This document shows, piece by piece, positions 53,047-62,924 of a stretch of 64,000 bases of DNA. The first letter of the stretch is position 1. Each line of letters begins with the position of its first letter. A program made the position numbers and the translations under genes. The stretch is from Streptomyces rapamycinicus NRRL 5491. GTDB taxonomy: Bacteria > Actinomycetota > Actinomycetes > Streptomycetales > Streptomycetaceae. Under the pieces are notes generated by a model. The model was not told the DNA's origin and ran no database searches. It saw only the letters and a list, made by a program, of their open reading frames with translations. The stretch spans positions 12,338,001 through 12,402,000 of the forward strand of contig NZ_CP085193.1 of NCBI RefSeq assembly GCF_024298965.1, read 5' to 3'.

Positions 53047-54477
53047 TCAGAGCCGACGCAGCTTGGTGGTGAATACATAGCCGGCGACCTGGTCGCCGAG
53101 CTTTATCCCGTCCTCGGCATCCCACGGGAAGTGGACCCCCAGCCAGACTCGGCTGTAGGCGTCATCGCGGGCCGCTGAGCTGAAACTCTCGAAGTGTCGC
53201 TTCTTCACCGGAGACTGCGGCTCGTCGGTGGTCAGGTCGAACGCGATGGCGTCATTGTCGAAGTACCGCTGCAGGATGCCCGCCCAAGCCGCCCCGAACG
53301 TGGCATGTCCCGACGCCCAGGCCGGGAAGCATGGGGTGACGTTCACACCCTTCTGGTTCTTCAGTAGAGGCTTCCACTCGGGGTCCAGTCCGCCCTCGCG
53401 GATCGCCGACACCGGGCGCCACAGATCGATGGCCGTCAGGTATTTCACATCACGCACGGCGATTCCCGCGTCCGCCAACGCGATCGAGACCAGAGCGAAC
53501 AGCCGTGCGTTCTGGTAGGTGTTCAGGCCGCGAACGGTCGCGATGTCCCGGGTCGCCTGCAGCAGCTGCCCCGGAGGCTTGTAGGTGCCGTCCAGGTCAT
53601 TGGCCCAGAACCAGGCCGCGGCCTCCTGGGTCGCGGTGCGGTTGACGACGGGCGTCTTCGCCGTCGGCTTGTCCGCTCCCGCCGAACGCGCCGCCTCGAC
53701 TTGGGCCTTGTAAGCATCGCTGGCCAGGAGTTTCTCGTAGGTGCCGTAGAGGCCGGGGGTGTCGGGACGGAACTGCGATCCGGAGGTGAGCGCGAACGGC
53801 TTGACCAAGCCCCAGTACGGTGTCACGGCCTGACTGTGCTGTGCGCAGGAGGGGTCCGGCATGTCGGGGTAACTGGTCGGCCGCCATGCTCCCGGCTCGA
53901 ACGTGCCCGCGTACACACGGTCGTCGTCCGAGCCGTCACCGTTTCTGGCGTCCATCATCTGCGTCACCATCTTGTTGACGACGGTGACGTCGAGGATGTC
54001 GAACTCGGTGGGCTCGGTGCCGAACCGCTCCCGGAACTTGGCGTCGAGGAATTGGGTCTGGTTCTTGCCGTACAGCTTGAGCAGGATGTTGTACGCGGTG
54101 CGGCCGATCACCCGTTCTTCCTCGTCGGGTCCCTCAAGGATGCCCGCGTACTTCTCGGCGTGGATATAGGCTTCAGAGGTGATCTTTCCCTTCCATCTCA
54201 GCTGGTAGGAGCTCTCCGCGTCGTAGATCGCGGCGTTCAGCATCGCGGCCGAACGCGCCATCGGACCCGGACCTCCGCCCTCGCGTCTGATGACCTGTAA
54301 CAACACGTCGTTCCAGTAGTGCACGGGATCAGCGATGGGACGCGGGGGAAGAGCGGCGTAAGCGGGCTGGGGAGCGACCGACAGGACACTCCCGGCGGCG
54401 GCGAGAACGGCCGCGGCGGACAGAACCTTTCGCCACGCCGCCTTCCGGCGGCGGATCATTCCATGAGGCAGAGGCAT
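53047..54477 (-). CDS. Secreted vanadium-dependent haloperoxidase / PAP2-superfamily protein
   Basis: 476 residues. A signal peptide (basic IRRRKAAWRK, hydrophobic core, APQPAYA|A near residue 40) is followed by an all-helical domain with the vanadate/phosphate site of the superfamily: TAIDLWRPVSAIREGG (Lys/Arg motif region), FPAWASGHATFGAAW (PSGHA-like) and SRVWLGVHFPWDAEDG (SRxxxGxHxxxD, catalytic His). It may oxidise halides with hydrogen peroxide or act as a phosphatase; the length favours the haloperoxidase type. ATG 54477 has GAGGAG 9 bases upstream. It is a single intact gene inside a block of pseudogenes. Confidence 0.85.
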   Translation of the reverse strand: MPLPHGMIRRRKAAWRKVLSAAAVLAAAGSVLSVAPQPAYAALPPRPIADPVHYWNDVLLQVIRREGGGPGPMARSAAMLNAAIYDAESSYQLRWKGKITSEAYIHAEKYAGILEGPDEEERVIGRTAYNILLKLYGKNQTQFLDAKFRERFGTEPTEFDILDVTVVNKMVTQMMDARNGDGSDDDRVYAGTFEPGAWRPTSYPDMPDPSCAQHSQAVTPYWGLVKPFALTSGSQFRPDTPGLYGTYEKLLASDAYKAQVEAARSAGADKPTAKTPVVNRTATQEAAAWFWANDLDGTYKPPGQLLQATRDIATVRGLNTYQNARLFALVSIALADAGIAVRDVKYLTAIDLWRPVSAIREGGLDPEWKPLLKNQKGVNVTPCFPAWASGHATFGAAWAGILQRYFDNDAIAFDLTTDEPQSPVKKRHFESFSSAARDDAYSRVWLGVHFPWDAEDGIKLGDQVAGYVFTTKLRRL

Positions 54478-54699
54478 CGCACGGACTCCTCGTGACGAAC
54501 GCTGGGGAAGCCACCCGGTCCGGGGCGGCGGCGAGAGCACCCCGCGCCCCGCACCCGGTCCACAGGCCGTACCGCATGGAATGGCTCATACCGGGCATGC
54601 GCATGCCCGAAAATCCTCAGGGCCGCCGCCCTTGGGCCAAGCCGGGAATGCAATCGGTGTTGGACGATCCCTGGACGTGCCAGAGGCCTCAGTAGGCTT

Positions 54700-55563
54700 G
54701 TGCAGCCGCTGCCGAAGCTGAAGCAGTACCTCGCGTATCTGCCCGAGGGGCCGGTCATCGACTGGGCGGCCCCGGATCTGGAGCGGTGGCTGGAGCCGAT
54801 GCTCGCGTACGTGAAGGGGCAGGGAGCGTTCTCGGTGAAGATGAGGCCGCCCGTGGTGGCGCGCCGATGGAGTGCCGAGACGGTGAAAGCAGCGATCCCG
54901 ACCCGCGGGCCCGGCGACTGCGCGACGTCGAAGCGACCACGCATGAGCCGAAGGCTTGCATATCGACGACCGGCTGCGCCGGATGGGCTGGCGCCAGAGC
55001 GAGGCCGGTGGCGAGGACGGCTTCACCGTGGGTCAGCCGCGCTACGTCTTCCAAATTCCCTTCGCCGGACGACCACTCGAGGAAATCCAGCGGGGCTTCA
55101 ACCACCAGTAGGGACGAAACCCCCGAGCGGGACCGGTTCCTCCCCCTCCCACTGACCTCCTTCCAGCGCATGTGGACCGCGCTGACAGCCGAGGACCCCG
55201 ACCGTATGCGCCTTTGCCTTGCCCACCACGAGGGTGAGGTCCTTGCTGCGGCCACGATGCTGACCGTCGGCCGCCATGTCTGGTACTCCTACGACGCCTC
55301 GACCAGCCGCAAACGCGAAGTCCAGCCGAACAACGCGATCCAGTGGCGGATGATGTCCGACGCCCACAGACTCGGCGCGGCCGTCCACGACTTCCGGGGC
55401 ATCACCGACACCCCGGAAGAGAGCAACCATCTGCTGGGCCTCCTGCGGTTCAAGGTCGGCACCGGCGGCGAGGCCGTCGAATACCTCGACGAGTGGGACT
55501 ACCCGCTCAACACGATGCTGCACAAGGCTCTCGGCTTCTACATGTCCCGGGCTGACCCGCTGT
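54700..55563 (+). pseudogene. FemX/FemAB-type peptidoglycan aminoacyltransferase, broken
   Basis: Pieces in order: PEGPVIDWAAPDLERWLEPM and GAFSVKMRPPVVARRW (54730-54880), DRLRRMGWRQSEAGGEDGFT and RYVFQIPFAGRPLEEI in another frame, a stop near 55110, then LTSFQRMWTALTAEDPDRMR, AATMLTVGRHVWYSY, QPNNAIQWRMMSDAH and GITDTPEESNHLLGLLRFKV. These are the two GNAT-like halves of Fem aminoacyltransferases, which add bridge residues to the cell-wall precursor using aminoacyl-tRNA. The 5' end, part of the middle and the frame are lost. Confidence 0.82.
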
Positions 55564-55683
55564 CCGTACCCCCGTGCCGACCGCTGTTCGGCCGCAGACC
55601 CCGTTCCTCTCCGCTCAGGCGGAGGTGCCCCGTCCAGTTCTGTGGTGTCGATCGGTACCAGCCCTACGGCAAACTTGGCAGCA

Positions 55684-55862
55684 TGGTGAGTCTGCACGTC
55701 CTCACGGCAGGTGACTGGCCGCTGTGGTGGGAGATCTTCCAGGCCACCACTGCGCTGGCCTGCTTCCTGCACGTCCCCCACCCCGCCGCGCGCCTTTCGG
55801 CGCAGGACCGCGGAGGCAACTGGCAACTCCCCGAGAACCCGGCACTGACCGGCGCCGTCTGA
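55684..55862 (+). pseudogene. GNAT acetyltransferase N-terminal fragment
   Basis: 59 codons starting MVSLHVLTAGDWPLWWEIFQ, the first strand-helix of GNAT N-acetyltransferases; the acetyl-CoA-binding motif is absent and the tail is unrelated. Probably a relic. Confidence 0.5.
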
Positions 55863-56143
55863 AAGCGACCGCGCAGTTCGCACCGACGGCCGCCACGGCC
55901 ACGCCCGACCGGCGGTGCGGACTGTGGCAGGACGAAGGCTCCTGTCCACTGCTGGTCTTCTCCGGGCCATTAGCGGTGCCGCAGACGGGGCGGCGCTTGG
56001 GCCTGAACGGGCGGAGGTACTGATGGCTCCTACTGCCGTGGTGGCCGTCGCAGGTTGGCTGGGATCGATGGTCGTGGCGGCTCCATATGCACCTGTACCG
56101 AAACCAATTTCGGCGGCAACCATGGAGAAGCGGGTCGTGGACG

Positions 56144-56316
56144 GGGCAGCGCTGTCACGGTTCCTGAGCCGGGAGAATGTCCAGGCCGCCGAGGTCAACC
56201 AGCCCGCTCGCGCCACTCGTCGCGAGCGCGGCAAGGCCGACGCCGTCGACGCGGAGGCCGCCGCCCACACGGTGCTGTCCGGACGCACGGTCGGGGCCGT
56301 GCGCCGCCGCAGGTAG
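56144..56316 (+). pseudogene. IS110-family transposase internal fragment (different lineage)
   Basis: RFLSRENVQAAEVNQPARAT followed by RRERGKADAVDAEAAAHTVLSG is the DAEAAA part of the RuvC-like domain of IS110 transposases. Its motif differs from the TDAKDAFVIADQAR form of the other copies here, so it came from another IS110 lineage. Confidence 0.7.
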
Positions 56317-56559
56317 TTCGTGAGGGTCGGGTGGTAGCAGACCTCGGGTCCGGCGGTGGCGGCGCTCTTTGTCAGGAGCAGCACCGCCGAGGTGGAGGCC
56401 AGGGTGGCCAGAACGCGCCGAAACCATGCGAACGCGATCACAATCGGCTCTCCATCAGGCGGAACAGGGCATGGGTAGCGCGGTCAGGGACGCTACGCGC
56501 GAGTTTCCGGGCAACACCGAATCGGCGTCCAGCATGAAACCGACATTCTGCCATCGGGT

Positions 56560-56995
56560 TCGAGGTCTGGCTGCCCCAGCGGGGCTGGAACGACCGGCTG
56601 GTCATGTTCGGCAACGGCGGATACAGCTCGGCCATCGACTTCGGCTCCATGGGCCGTCTGCTGTCCGCCGGATACGTCACCGTCGGCACGGATACCGGTC
56701 ATACCGGCGATGACCCGGACGTCTTCATGCAGGGCGCGGCCAACCCGGAGATCATCGTGAACTGGGGGCACCGTGCGGTGCACGAGTCCATCGTGAACGC
56801 GAAGCGAGTGGTGAAGGCGTTCACCGGTGCGAAACCGAGCTACTCCTATTTCGTCGGCTGCTCCATGGGCGGTCAGCAGGCGCTGATGGAAGCACAGCGA
56901 TATCCGAACGAATTCGACGGCATCGTGGCCGGGGACCCTGGCAACAACCGGATCAGCCTCAATGCCGGATTCCTCTGGCAGTACCTGCGGCTTTT
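56560..56995 (+). pseudogene. Tannase/feruloyl-esterase family fragment
   Basis: FEVWLPQRGWNDRLVMFGNG, YSSAIDFGSMGRLLSAGY and VTVGTDTGHTG lead to the nucleophile motif FVGCSMGGQQALMEAQRYP and FDGIVAGDPGNN. The 5' part is missing and the IS3 fragment cuts it at about 56995, before the disulfide loop and catalytic Asp/His. The family hydrolyses gallate or ferulate esters of plant phenolics. Confidence 0.82.
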
Positions 56996-57255
56996 TTCAG
57001 GATCTCGATCGTCTTCTGCTGCTCGGCGTTCTGCCGGCGCAGCCGTGTGAGCTCCTCACGCTCGGCGCTGGTCAGCTAGCCTGGCCCGCTCTCACCGCGG
57101 TCGATCCGGTCACGCTTGACCCAGCCGCGCAGGCTCTCCGGGCTCACCCCCAGATCCCGCGCGACCTCCGTGATCGTCTTGCTGGAGGAACGGGCCAACG
57201 CGATCGCGTCCCGCTTGAACTCCTCCGAACACCGCTTCGAGTACTGACTTCCCAC
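56995..57255 (-). pseudogene. IS3-family OrfA with in-frame stop
   Basis: From GTG 57255: SQYSKRCSEEFKRDAIALAR, SSSKTITEVARDLGVSPESL and RGWVKRDRIDRGE form the IS3 OrfA helix-turn-helix; a TAG follows, and in the same frame LTSAEREELTRLRRQNAEQQ is the leucine zipper. It ends at KTIEILKKA against the tannase fragment; OrfB is absent. Confidence 0.8.
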
Positions 57256-57313
57256 CTGGCACTACTTCCTCTGGAACCTCGTCCCAGTCTCCAGGTGTCC
57301 ACGATCAAGGGAA

Positions 57314-57935
57314 AGCTTCAGAGTCCTGGTCAGCGAGGGCCTGCGCTACCCACGCCGGAACGGGGCCAGCATCATCTACCTGGCCGAATCCGAAGTAGCC
57401 GCCGCCTACCAGGACCGCTTCGCCCGCCGCCTGATCGCGCACGGCGGCTCCGAGCCCGCGAAGGCCGAATGGGTCGCGTGCGAGCTCCATCAGAGCGGTG
57501 CCGGCGCCTTCGCTGCGATCGCCGCCAACCGCACCGACCTCGCCCGGCCTGGCCGGGTGGATGAGAACACGACTACCAGCCGGATCGATGACGAGGACCT
57601 GGTCCTCGACATCTGGTCCGGACTCCGGTTCCTGGCCCGCCACGCTCGAGACCGGTCCGCGGCCGGAGGCATCGCCACGGTCCAGGCGACCATCGTGCCT
57701 GTCACCGCTGACCTTCCGGCCGAGCTGCACCAACCGCGGAGCCACGGCGGCATCCTTGGCACTCATCAGGTGACGGAGCCGCCTCAGGCGATGTCCGTCT
57801 TCGATATCGACGACCTTGCCGAAGACGGGTCGGGCCTGATCGCGACCACCTCCGTTCTTGCCGCAGGTCTGATCCAGCACTTCGGCTTTCCGGAGACGCT
57901 CCAGATGAGCACGCACGGTGTCATCCGGACCCAAT
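57314..57935 (+). pseudogene. Unidentified coding fragment between two IS remnants
   Basis: A coherent frame without start: RVLVSEGLRYPRRNGASIIY, AESEVAAAYQDRFARRLIAH, WVACELHQSGAGAFAAIAAN and DLVLDIWSGLRFLARHARD. It ends at about 57935 where ISL3 sequence begins on the other strand. Composition and helix pattern look like a real cytoplasmic protein, truncated on both sides. I do not recognise the family. Confidence 0.5.
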
Positions 57936-58609
57936 ATTGGAGTTCGCATCGCTACGCGCCCGTCGACGGGACGGTGGATGGTCATGTCGATCAGGATCGT
58001 CGCGTAGGTCCTGCGGCGGCGCAGGGCGAACTCGTCGACACCGAGGACGGGGATGAGGCCCGGCTCCGGGGCGGGCAGTGTGCGGATCAGCCGGAGCAGA
58101 GTGTTCTTGCGGGTCGTGATGGGCATGCGTGCGGACAGGCGGGTTCCCGGACGGCCGCCCAGGAACAGTGCCACGTCGGTGAGCAGGGCAGTGAGGGACT
58201 GCGTCCTGCGGGCGTGGCGGCGCGTCAGCCCCGGTATCTGCTCGGCGGAGGTCCGATGGGTGCAGGAGGCGTTCTCGCAGACGAGGCGTCGTGCCCGCAG
58301 CTCTGTCCGCACACGCCTGCTGGCGACGGGACGGTCGGCCAGACACCGCTCGTAGTAACAGTGCACCCGTGATGATCTCTGTCTGCACTCGGGGCAGGCC
58401 GCCGACGCAGCCCGGGACCGTACGGTCACACACACCTCGACGTCCGTGAGCATCAGGCGCTCGACCTCCACATCCACACCCGGGAAGAGGAGGTCAGCCA
58501 CGCGCACCGCTTCGTCCACACCCAGGTGATCCCACCTGCCCAACGACGACAGCCACCCCCAGATCGGCGACAGAGCCCATAAAGTGATGCGGATTTGTAT
58601 CGGTGACAC
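57936..58609 (-). pseudogene. ISL3-family transposase, 3' truncated
   Basis: The N-terminal zinc ribbon CPECRQRSSRVHCYYERCL and later CENASCTHRT, the helix-turn-helix region TALLTDVALFLGGRPGTRLS, and VLGVDEFALRRRRTYATILI with the first catalytic Asp (GVDEFA) are typical of ISL3. The frame leaves homology after DMTIHRPVDG (about 57950), losing the other two catalytic acidic residues. The left end of the element should lie near 58600. Confidence 0.85.
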
Positions 58610-58739
58610 GCGCCCCCGGGTTTACCGGGCAACCGCAGGACACCGACGTAACGACCAGAAAAAGCGCGCCCATCCGACTGAACCGCTCCGGGATCAGTGG
58701 AGGCTCTGTGCGTTGACTCCAGCCGCCGGTTGGCGCTGG

Positions 58740-58880
58740 TGTTGAGCGTAGTAGTCGGCCGGTGCACCGGATCCGGCGTGTCCTGCCCGGATTGCGGCAC
58801 CTGGTCGGATCGGGTGCATGCCTCTTACCTGCGGTTTCCTGTGGACCTGCCCAACCCGGGGCAACGTGTGGTGCTGTCCC
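58740..58880 (+). pseudogene. Second ISL3 transposase N-terminal scrap, opposite orientation
   Basis: GSGVSCPDCGTWSDRVHASY and LRFPVDLPNPGQRVVLSL repeat the zinc-ribbon start of ISL3 transposases on the plus strand, head-to-head with the fragment at 57936. Homology fades after about 45 codons. From 58881 to 59032 nothing else is supported. Confidence 0.6.
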
Positions 58881-59032
58881 TGTTCCGCCCGTCACCAACT
58901 GGCTCTGCCGGGACTTCCGGTGATCCACCCGGCCCACTGTCCCGACCATCCGCAGAAGAGTGACGGCTCTCCCGGGCCGCCGCGGCCGAAGTCGGCCGAC
59001 GACGCCGAGGCCGCCTTCCTCGCGCGAGGCGA

Positions 59033-61807
59033 TCAGGCCGGGGCGTGCCCGACTGTCCCGTCTGCCCGGACCTCGTCAGGCGCGACGGGTGTGCCGCGGG
59101 AGGCAGCGATGGCCAGACAGACCCGATCACGTGTCATCGGCATCGTGTCGAGCCGAACCCCGGTGGCGTCCCGCACCGCGTTGGCCAAGGCGGCAGCGAC
59201 CGGGAGGAAGGGGCTCTCGCTCATCGACTTGGCGCCCAGGGGACCGAGGGTGTCGGTGGTGTCGGCGAAGTACACCTCCGTCCGCGGCACATCGGCGAAC
59301 TCCGGGATGCGGTACTCGCGGAAAGTCGCCGTGGTGACGTGGCCCTCCTCGTCCATCACCAACGACTCGTGCATGGCCGCGCCCAGGGCCTGCGCAACAC
59401 CGCCCTCGATCTGTCCACGGCACTGCATCGGATTGACGACCCGGCCGGCGTCGCCCGCTTGGACGCTCATCAGGATCCTGATCTCACCGGTACCGGTATG
59501 GACCGCGATCCGGAAGCCATGGACGTTGAAGGCGACCGAACGCGGAGAGCCCTCGCAGGTGCCGGTCGCGCGCAGCTCCCTGCCGGCGGCCTGGGACACC
59601 GCCCCGAGCTCGGCGAGCGGGATGCGCACACCGTCGCAGCACACCTGGTCCTCGTCGAGCTCACCGGCTGACCGTTCGCCGCCCACGTGGTCGGCAGCGG
59701 CAGCGATGATGCTCTCACGCAGTGACTCCGCGGCACGGGCGGACGCCAGGCCCGCGACCACCGTCCCGGTCGAGCCGAACCCTCCGGTGTCGTAGCCGAC
59801 CTGGTCCGTATCACTCTGCGCAATCAGAATCCGGTCGGGACTCGTATGGAGCACGCTCGCGGCGAGCTGCTGGTGCACGGTCGTCGTGCCGGTGCCGAAT
59901 TCGACGCTGCCAACGGCCAGTTGGTAGCGGCCGTCCGGCAGCAGTCCGATCCGCGCCTCGGCTCGATGCCCGTGGGGCGGACTTGTAATCATCATCGCCA
60001 GCGCCGTCCCCTGCCCGACGAGCCATTCCTCGCCCGGCGGCGCCTGAACGTCGTTGCCGCGGCGCAATGCCGTGTCGACGAGGGTCAGGCACTGGTCGAG
60101 GCCGTAGCTGCCGATCTCGACGTCATCCGGCTCGGTGCTGAAGCTCACCACGGCGTCGCCCGGCCGGATCACGTTACGTTCCCGGAAGGCGATCGGGTCC
60201 ATGCCGAGCGCGCGGGCGAGTTCATCCATCGCCGACTCGACGGCGAAGACCGTCTGGCTGAGCCCGTACCCGCGGAAAGCGCCGGAGGGCATGTGATTGG
60301 TGTACACGGCGTACCCTTCGACCTTCTTGTTCGCACAGCGGTAGACGGCGATCGACTCGTTGCACGAGCGGGAGACGGTGCAGGCGTGGTTGCCATACGC
60401 CCCGGTGTCGGAGACGACCCGCAACTGCACGGCCGTGAGCGTGCCGTCGCGCCGTGCGGCCACCTTGACGCGGACGCTGACCGGATGGCGGGTGACGGTC
60501 GCGGTGAACTCCTCCTCCCGCGTGAACTCCAGCTGCACGGGGCGCCCGGTGCGCAGCGCGGCCAGCGCGACGACGTCCTCGGTGAGCATCTCCTGCTTGG
60601 CCCCGAAGCCGCCGCCGACACGGCCGCACACCACCCGTACCTTCTCCGTGGGCAGGTCGAGGAGGGTGCACAGTGCCTTCCTGGTGAGGAACGGCACCTG
60701 GCTGCTCGTCCGTACGGTGAGGCAGCCGGACTCGTCCAGCCAGGCGATCGAGGCGTGGGTCTCCAGATGCGCGTGTTGGATACGTTGGGTGACGTAGGTG
60801 CGCTCGCACATCACATCGGCCTCCGCGAAGGCCGCCTCCACATCGCCGATGTCACCGTGCACCTGATCGGCGATGTTGCGTTTCGCGTGCGCGATGTACT
60901 GCTCGGTCGCCTTGTCGCCGTGGAGCACTGGGGCGCCCGGCGCCATCGCCTCCTCGGGGTCGAACACGCTCGGTAGCAGGTCGTAGGTGACGGCCAGCCT
61001 GCGGCAGCCCTCCTCCGCGGCTGCCACCGTGTCGGCCACGACGGCCGCGACCCGCTGCCCGGCGAACCGGACGACGTCGTCGAAGAGCCGTGTGTCGGCG
61101 GGATCGCCCTTAGGGTCCTCATGCCGCCCCGTCGAGTACAGCTGTGGCGGTGAGTCCTCGTGGGTGAGCACAGTGTGCACACCGGGAACGGCACGCGCGG
61201 CGCTCGTGTCGATCGCCGTGATCCGCGCGTGCGCGTGCGGGGAGCGCAACAGCTTCATATGCAGCAGGCCATCGACGGGGACGTCCAGGGTGTAACGGAC
61301 CGCTCCCGTCACTACCTGCCGGCCGGCGGGCGCCGGCAGGTTCCGTCCGAACGGCTCCCCTCCCGGATCCTGCTCCACCCGTACGATCCCGTGGACGGCG
61401 TCCTCGACCGAACGGTAGCCAGTGCACCGGCAGAAGTTCCCCTTCAGCGCCCTGGGGAGATCCTGCAATTGGGCGGGGTCGAGTGCGGCCACCGTCGTGA
61501 TCATGCCCGCTGTGCAGAAGCCGCACTGGAAGCCCTGGGCGGACAGGAAGTCGCGCTGGACCGGATGGAGATCCCCGGCGCGGGCGAGTCCTTCCACCGT
61601 GGTCACCCGATGGCCGGCCGTGCGAAACGCGGGATAGAGGCAGCTGTGCACAGGCTGCCCGTCGACGTGTACGGTGCACGTGCCGCAGTCGCCCGCGTCA
61701 CAGCCATTTTTCACCCCGAACCAGCCGAGATCCCGCAGGTAGCTCCGCAAACACTGCCCGGGGCGCGCTGGTTCGCTGAAGATCTCACCGTTCACCTCGA
61801 TCTTCAT
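59033..61807 (-). CDS. Molybdenum hydroxylase with fused [2Fe-2S] and Mo-binding subunits
   Basis: 924 residues. The N-terminal 160 residues hold both iron-sulfur clusters: the plant-type set in NGCDAGDCGTCTVHVDGQPV (and a following Cys) and the second in CGFCTAGM and NFCRCTGYRS. The molybdopterin part follows, with GRVGGGFGAKQE, GAFRGYGLSQT, VGSVEFGTGTTTVHQQ and a late GAKSMSES containing the catalytic Glu position. It hydroxylates a purine, N-heterocycle or aldehyde using water; substrate open. FeS-Mo fusion without FAD domain recalls Desulfovibrio aldehyde oxidoreductase, but here a FAD subunit gene lies immediately upstream with a 4-base overlap. ATG 61807 is the family start. Confidence 0.9.
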   Translation of the reverse strand: MKIEVNGEIFSEPARPGQCLRSYLRDLGWFGVKNGCDAGDCGTCTVHVDGQPVHSCLYPAFRTAGHRVTTVEGLARAGDLHPVQRDFLSAQGFQCGFCTAGMITTVAALDPAQLQDLPRALKGNFCRCTGYRSVEDAVHGIVRVEQDPGGEPFGRNLPAPAGRQVVTGAVRYTLDVPVDGLLHMKLLRSPHAHARITAIDTSAARAVPGVHTVLTHEDSPPQLYSTGRHEDPKGDPADTRLFDDVVRFAGQRVAAVVADTVAAAEEGCRRLAVTYDLLPSVFDPEEAMAPGAPVLHGDKATEQYIAHAKRNIADQVHGDIGDVEAAFAEADVMCERTYVTQRIQHAHLETHASIAWLDESGCLTVRTSSQVPFLTRKALCTLLDLPTEKVRVVCGRVGGGFGAKQEMLTEDVVALAALRTGRPVQLEFTREEEFTATVTRHPVSVRVKVAARRDGTLTAVQLRVVSDTGAYGNHACTVSRSCNESIAVYRCANKKVEGYAVYTNHMPSGAFRGYGLSQTVFAVESAMDELARALGMDPIAFRERNVIRPGDAVVSFSTEPDDVEIGSYGLDQCLTLVDTALRRGNDVQAPPGEEWLVGQGTALAMMITSPPHGHRAEARIGLLPDGRYQLAVGSVEFGTGTTTVHQQLAASVLHTSPDRILIAQSDTDQVGYDTGGFGSTGTVVAGLASARAAESLRESIIAAAADHVGGERSAGELDEDQVCCDGVRIPLAELGAVSQAAGRELRATGTCEGSPRSVAFNVHGFRIAVHTGTGEIRILMSVQAGDAGRVVNPMQCRGQIEGGVAQALGAAMHESLVMDEEGHVTTATFREYRIPEFADVPRTEVYFADTTDTLGPLGAKSMSESPFLPVAAALANAVRDATGVRLDTMPMTRDRVCLAIAASRGTPVAPDEVRADGTVGHAPA

Positions 61808-62640
61808 CGGCCTCGCCCACCGAGTGATGACAGTTCTGACCGAATCTCCTCGGCGAACCGGAGAGTCATGTGGCGCCGCCACGCCGGTGCTCCGTGCACG
61901 TCCCGGTGGTAGAGCTCCGGCGGGATCGCCTGGTCGAGGGCGGCGTGAAGCTCGCCCGGCTCGGGTATCCCGCGGAAAGCCAGCCGGACCGGACGCACGG
62001 TCGATGCGGTCACTGTCAGCACGAACGCACCGTCGTCGGGTGACCGCCTGCCGATGACCAGTGCGGCGGACCGGCCCTGCGGGGCCGGCGAGATCTGACG
62101 GAAAGCCGTGTGACAGCGCAGCGCGGACGCCGGCAAAGTGATCGAGCGCAGCAGCTCACCGGGTCTGAGTACGTTGCGCTGCGGACCAGCGACGAAGTCG
62201 GTGGCCGTGACCTGTCGGTCGCCGCCTTCGCGGGTCCAGATGGTGCAGACGCCGTCGAGAGACGCCATGAGCGAGATCATCGAGCCGGCAGGCAGTGACA
62301 GGCAGAGGTTGCCGCCCACGGTCGCCTCGTTCCAGACCTTGAACGAAGACAGCAGCGCCTGACGGCACTGGTCCAGGAGCGGGGTCGCAGTCCACTCCGC
62401 GGGCGTCGGGATGTCGACGAGTCGCGCCAGCGTGCACGTCGCGGCGATCTCCAGCCCGTCGGCGTCGGTCTTGAACGGTGCCCAGCCGAAACCTCTCACA
62501 TCGATGAGGCGGCGCAATTCCGGTTGTGGCTCGGAGAACAGCCACGTGCCGCCGGCAAGCCAGGCGTCGCCCGCCTGCCACACCGACTGCTCGGCACGGG
62601 TAGGTGCCTCGACGACCGTCTCGATGGTGTTCAGATCCAT
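61804..62640 (-). CDS. FAD-binding subunit of molybdenum hydroxylase (CoxM type)
   Basis: 278 residues. AGDAWLAGGTWLFSEPQP is the first FAD-binding motif and NEATVGGNLCLSLPAGSMIS the second, with the CO-dehydrogenase-flavoprotein C-terminal domain after residue 180. It passes electrons from the iron-sulfur clusters to NAD or oxygen. ATG 62640 gives the usual start DLNTIETV; no strong ribosome binding site is visible. The stop overlaps the large-subunit ATG (ATGA). This gene begins the two-gene operon; no XdhC-like maturation factor is in the window. Confidence 0.87.
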   Translation of the reverse strand: MDLNTIETVVEAPTRAEQSVWQAGDAWLAGGTWLFSEPQPELRRLIDVRGFGWAPFKTDADGLEIAATCTLARLVDIPTPAEWTATPLLDQCRQALLSSFKVWNEATVGGNLCLSLPAGSMISLMASLDGVCTIWTREGGDRQVTATDFVAGPQRNVLRPGELLRSITLPASALRCHTAFRQISPAPQGRSAALVIGRRSPDDGAFVLTVTASTVRPVRLAFRGIPEPGELHAALDQAIPPELYHRDVHGAPAWRRHMTLRFAEEIRSELSSLGGRGR

Positions 62641-62924
62641 TCGGAACCCTGAGCGCGGGGGAAGGGTGTCAGTACGGATGCCGCTGAGCCTGTCCGTCCA
62701 CGCCACCCCAACGTGAGGTGCATCTGCTCGACGGTGATGCTCCGCGCGCTGCGGGCTTTCCGAAGTCCTCATGCTGAGGGCATCACCGAATTCGTTGTCC
62801 TCGGTGCCATTCTAGTCGCCGCTGGAGTAGAGGGCGTCGATCCGCGACCAGTAGAGGGCGCGTATGCGCATCGGGCAAAATACGCCACTGGTGCAGACCG
62901 CGGATCCCGCGTGAATACGCTCCG
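62641..62924. other. No supported gene; likely promoter of the molybdenum hydroxylase operon
   Basis: About 280 bases between the FAD-subunit gene and an IS1182 remnant. No convincing promoter boxes, repeat or ORF. Confidence 0.4.
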
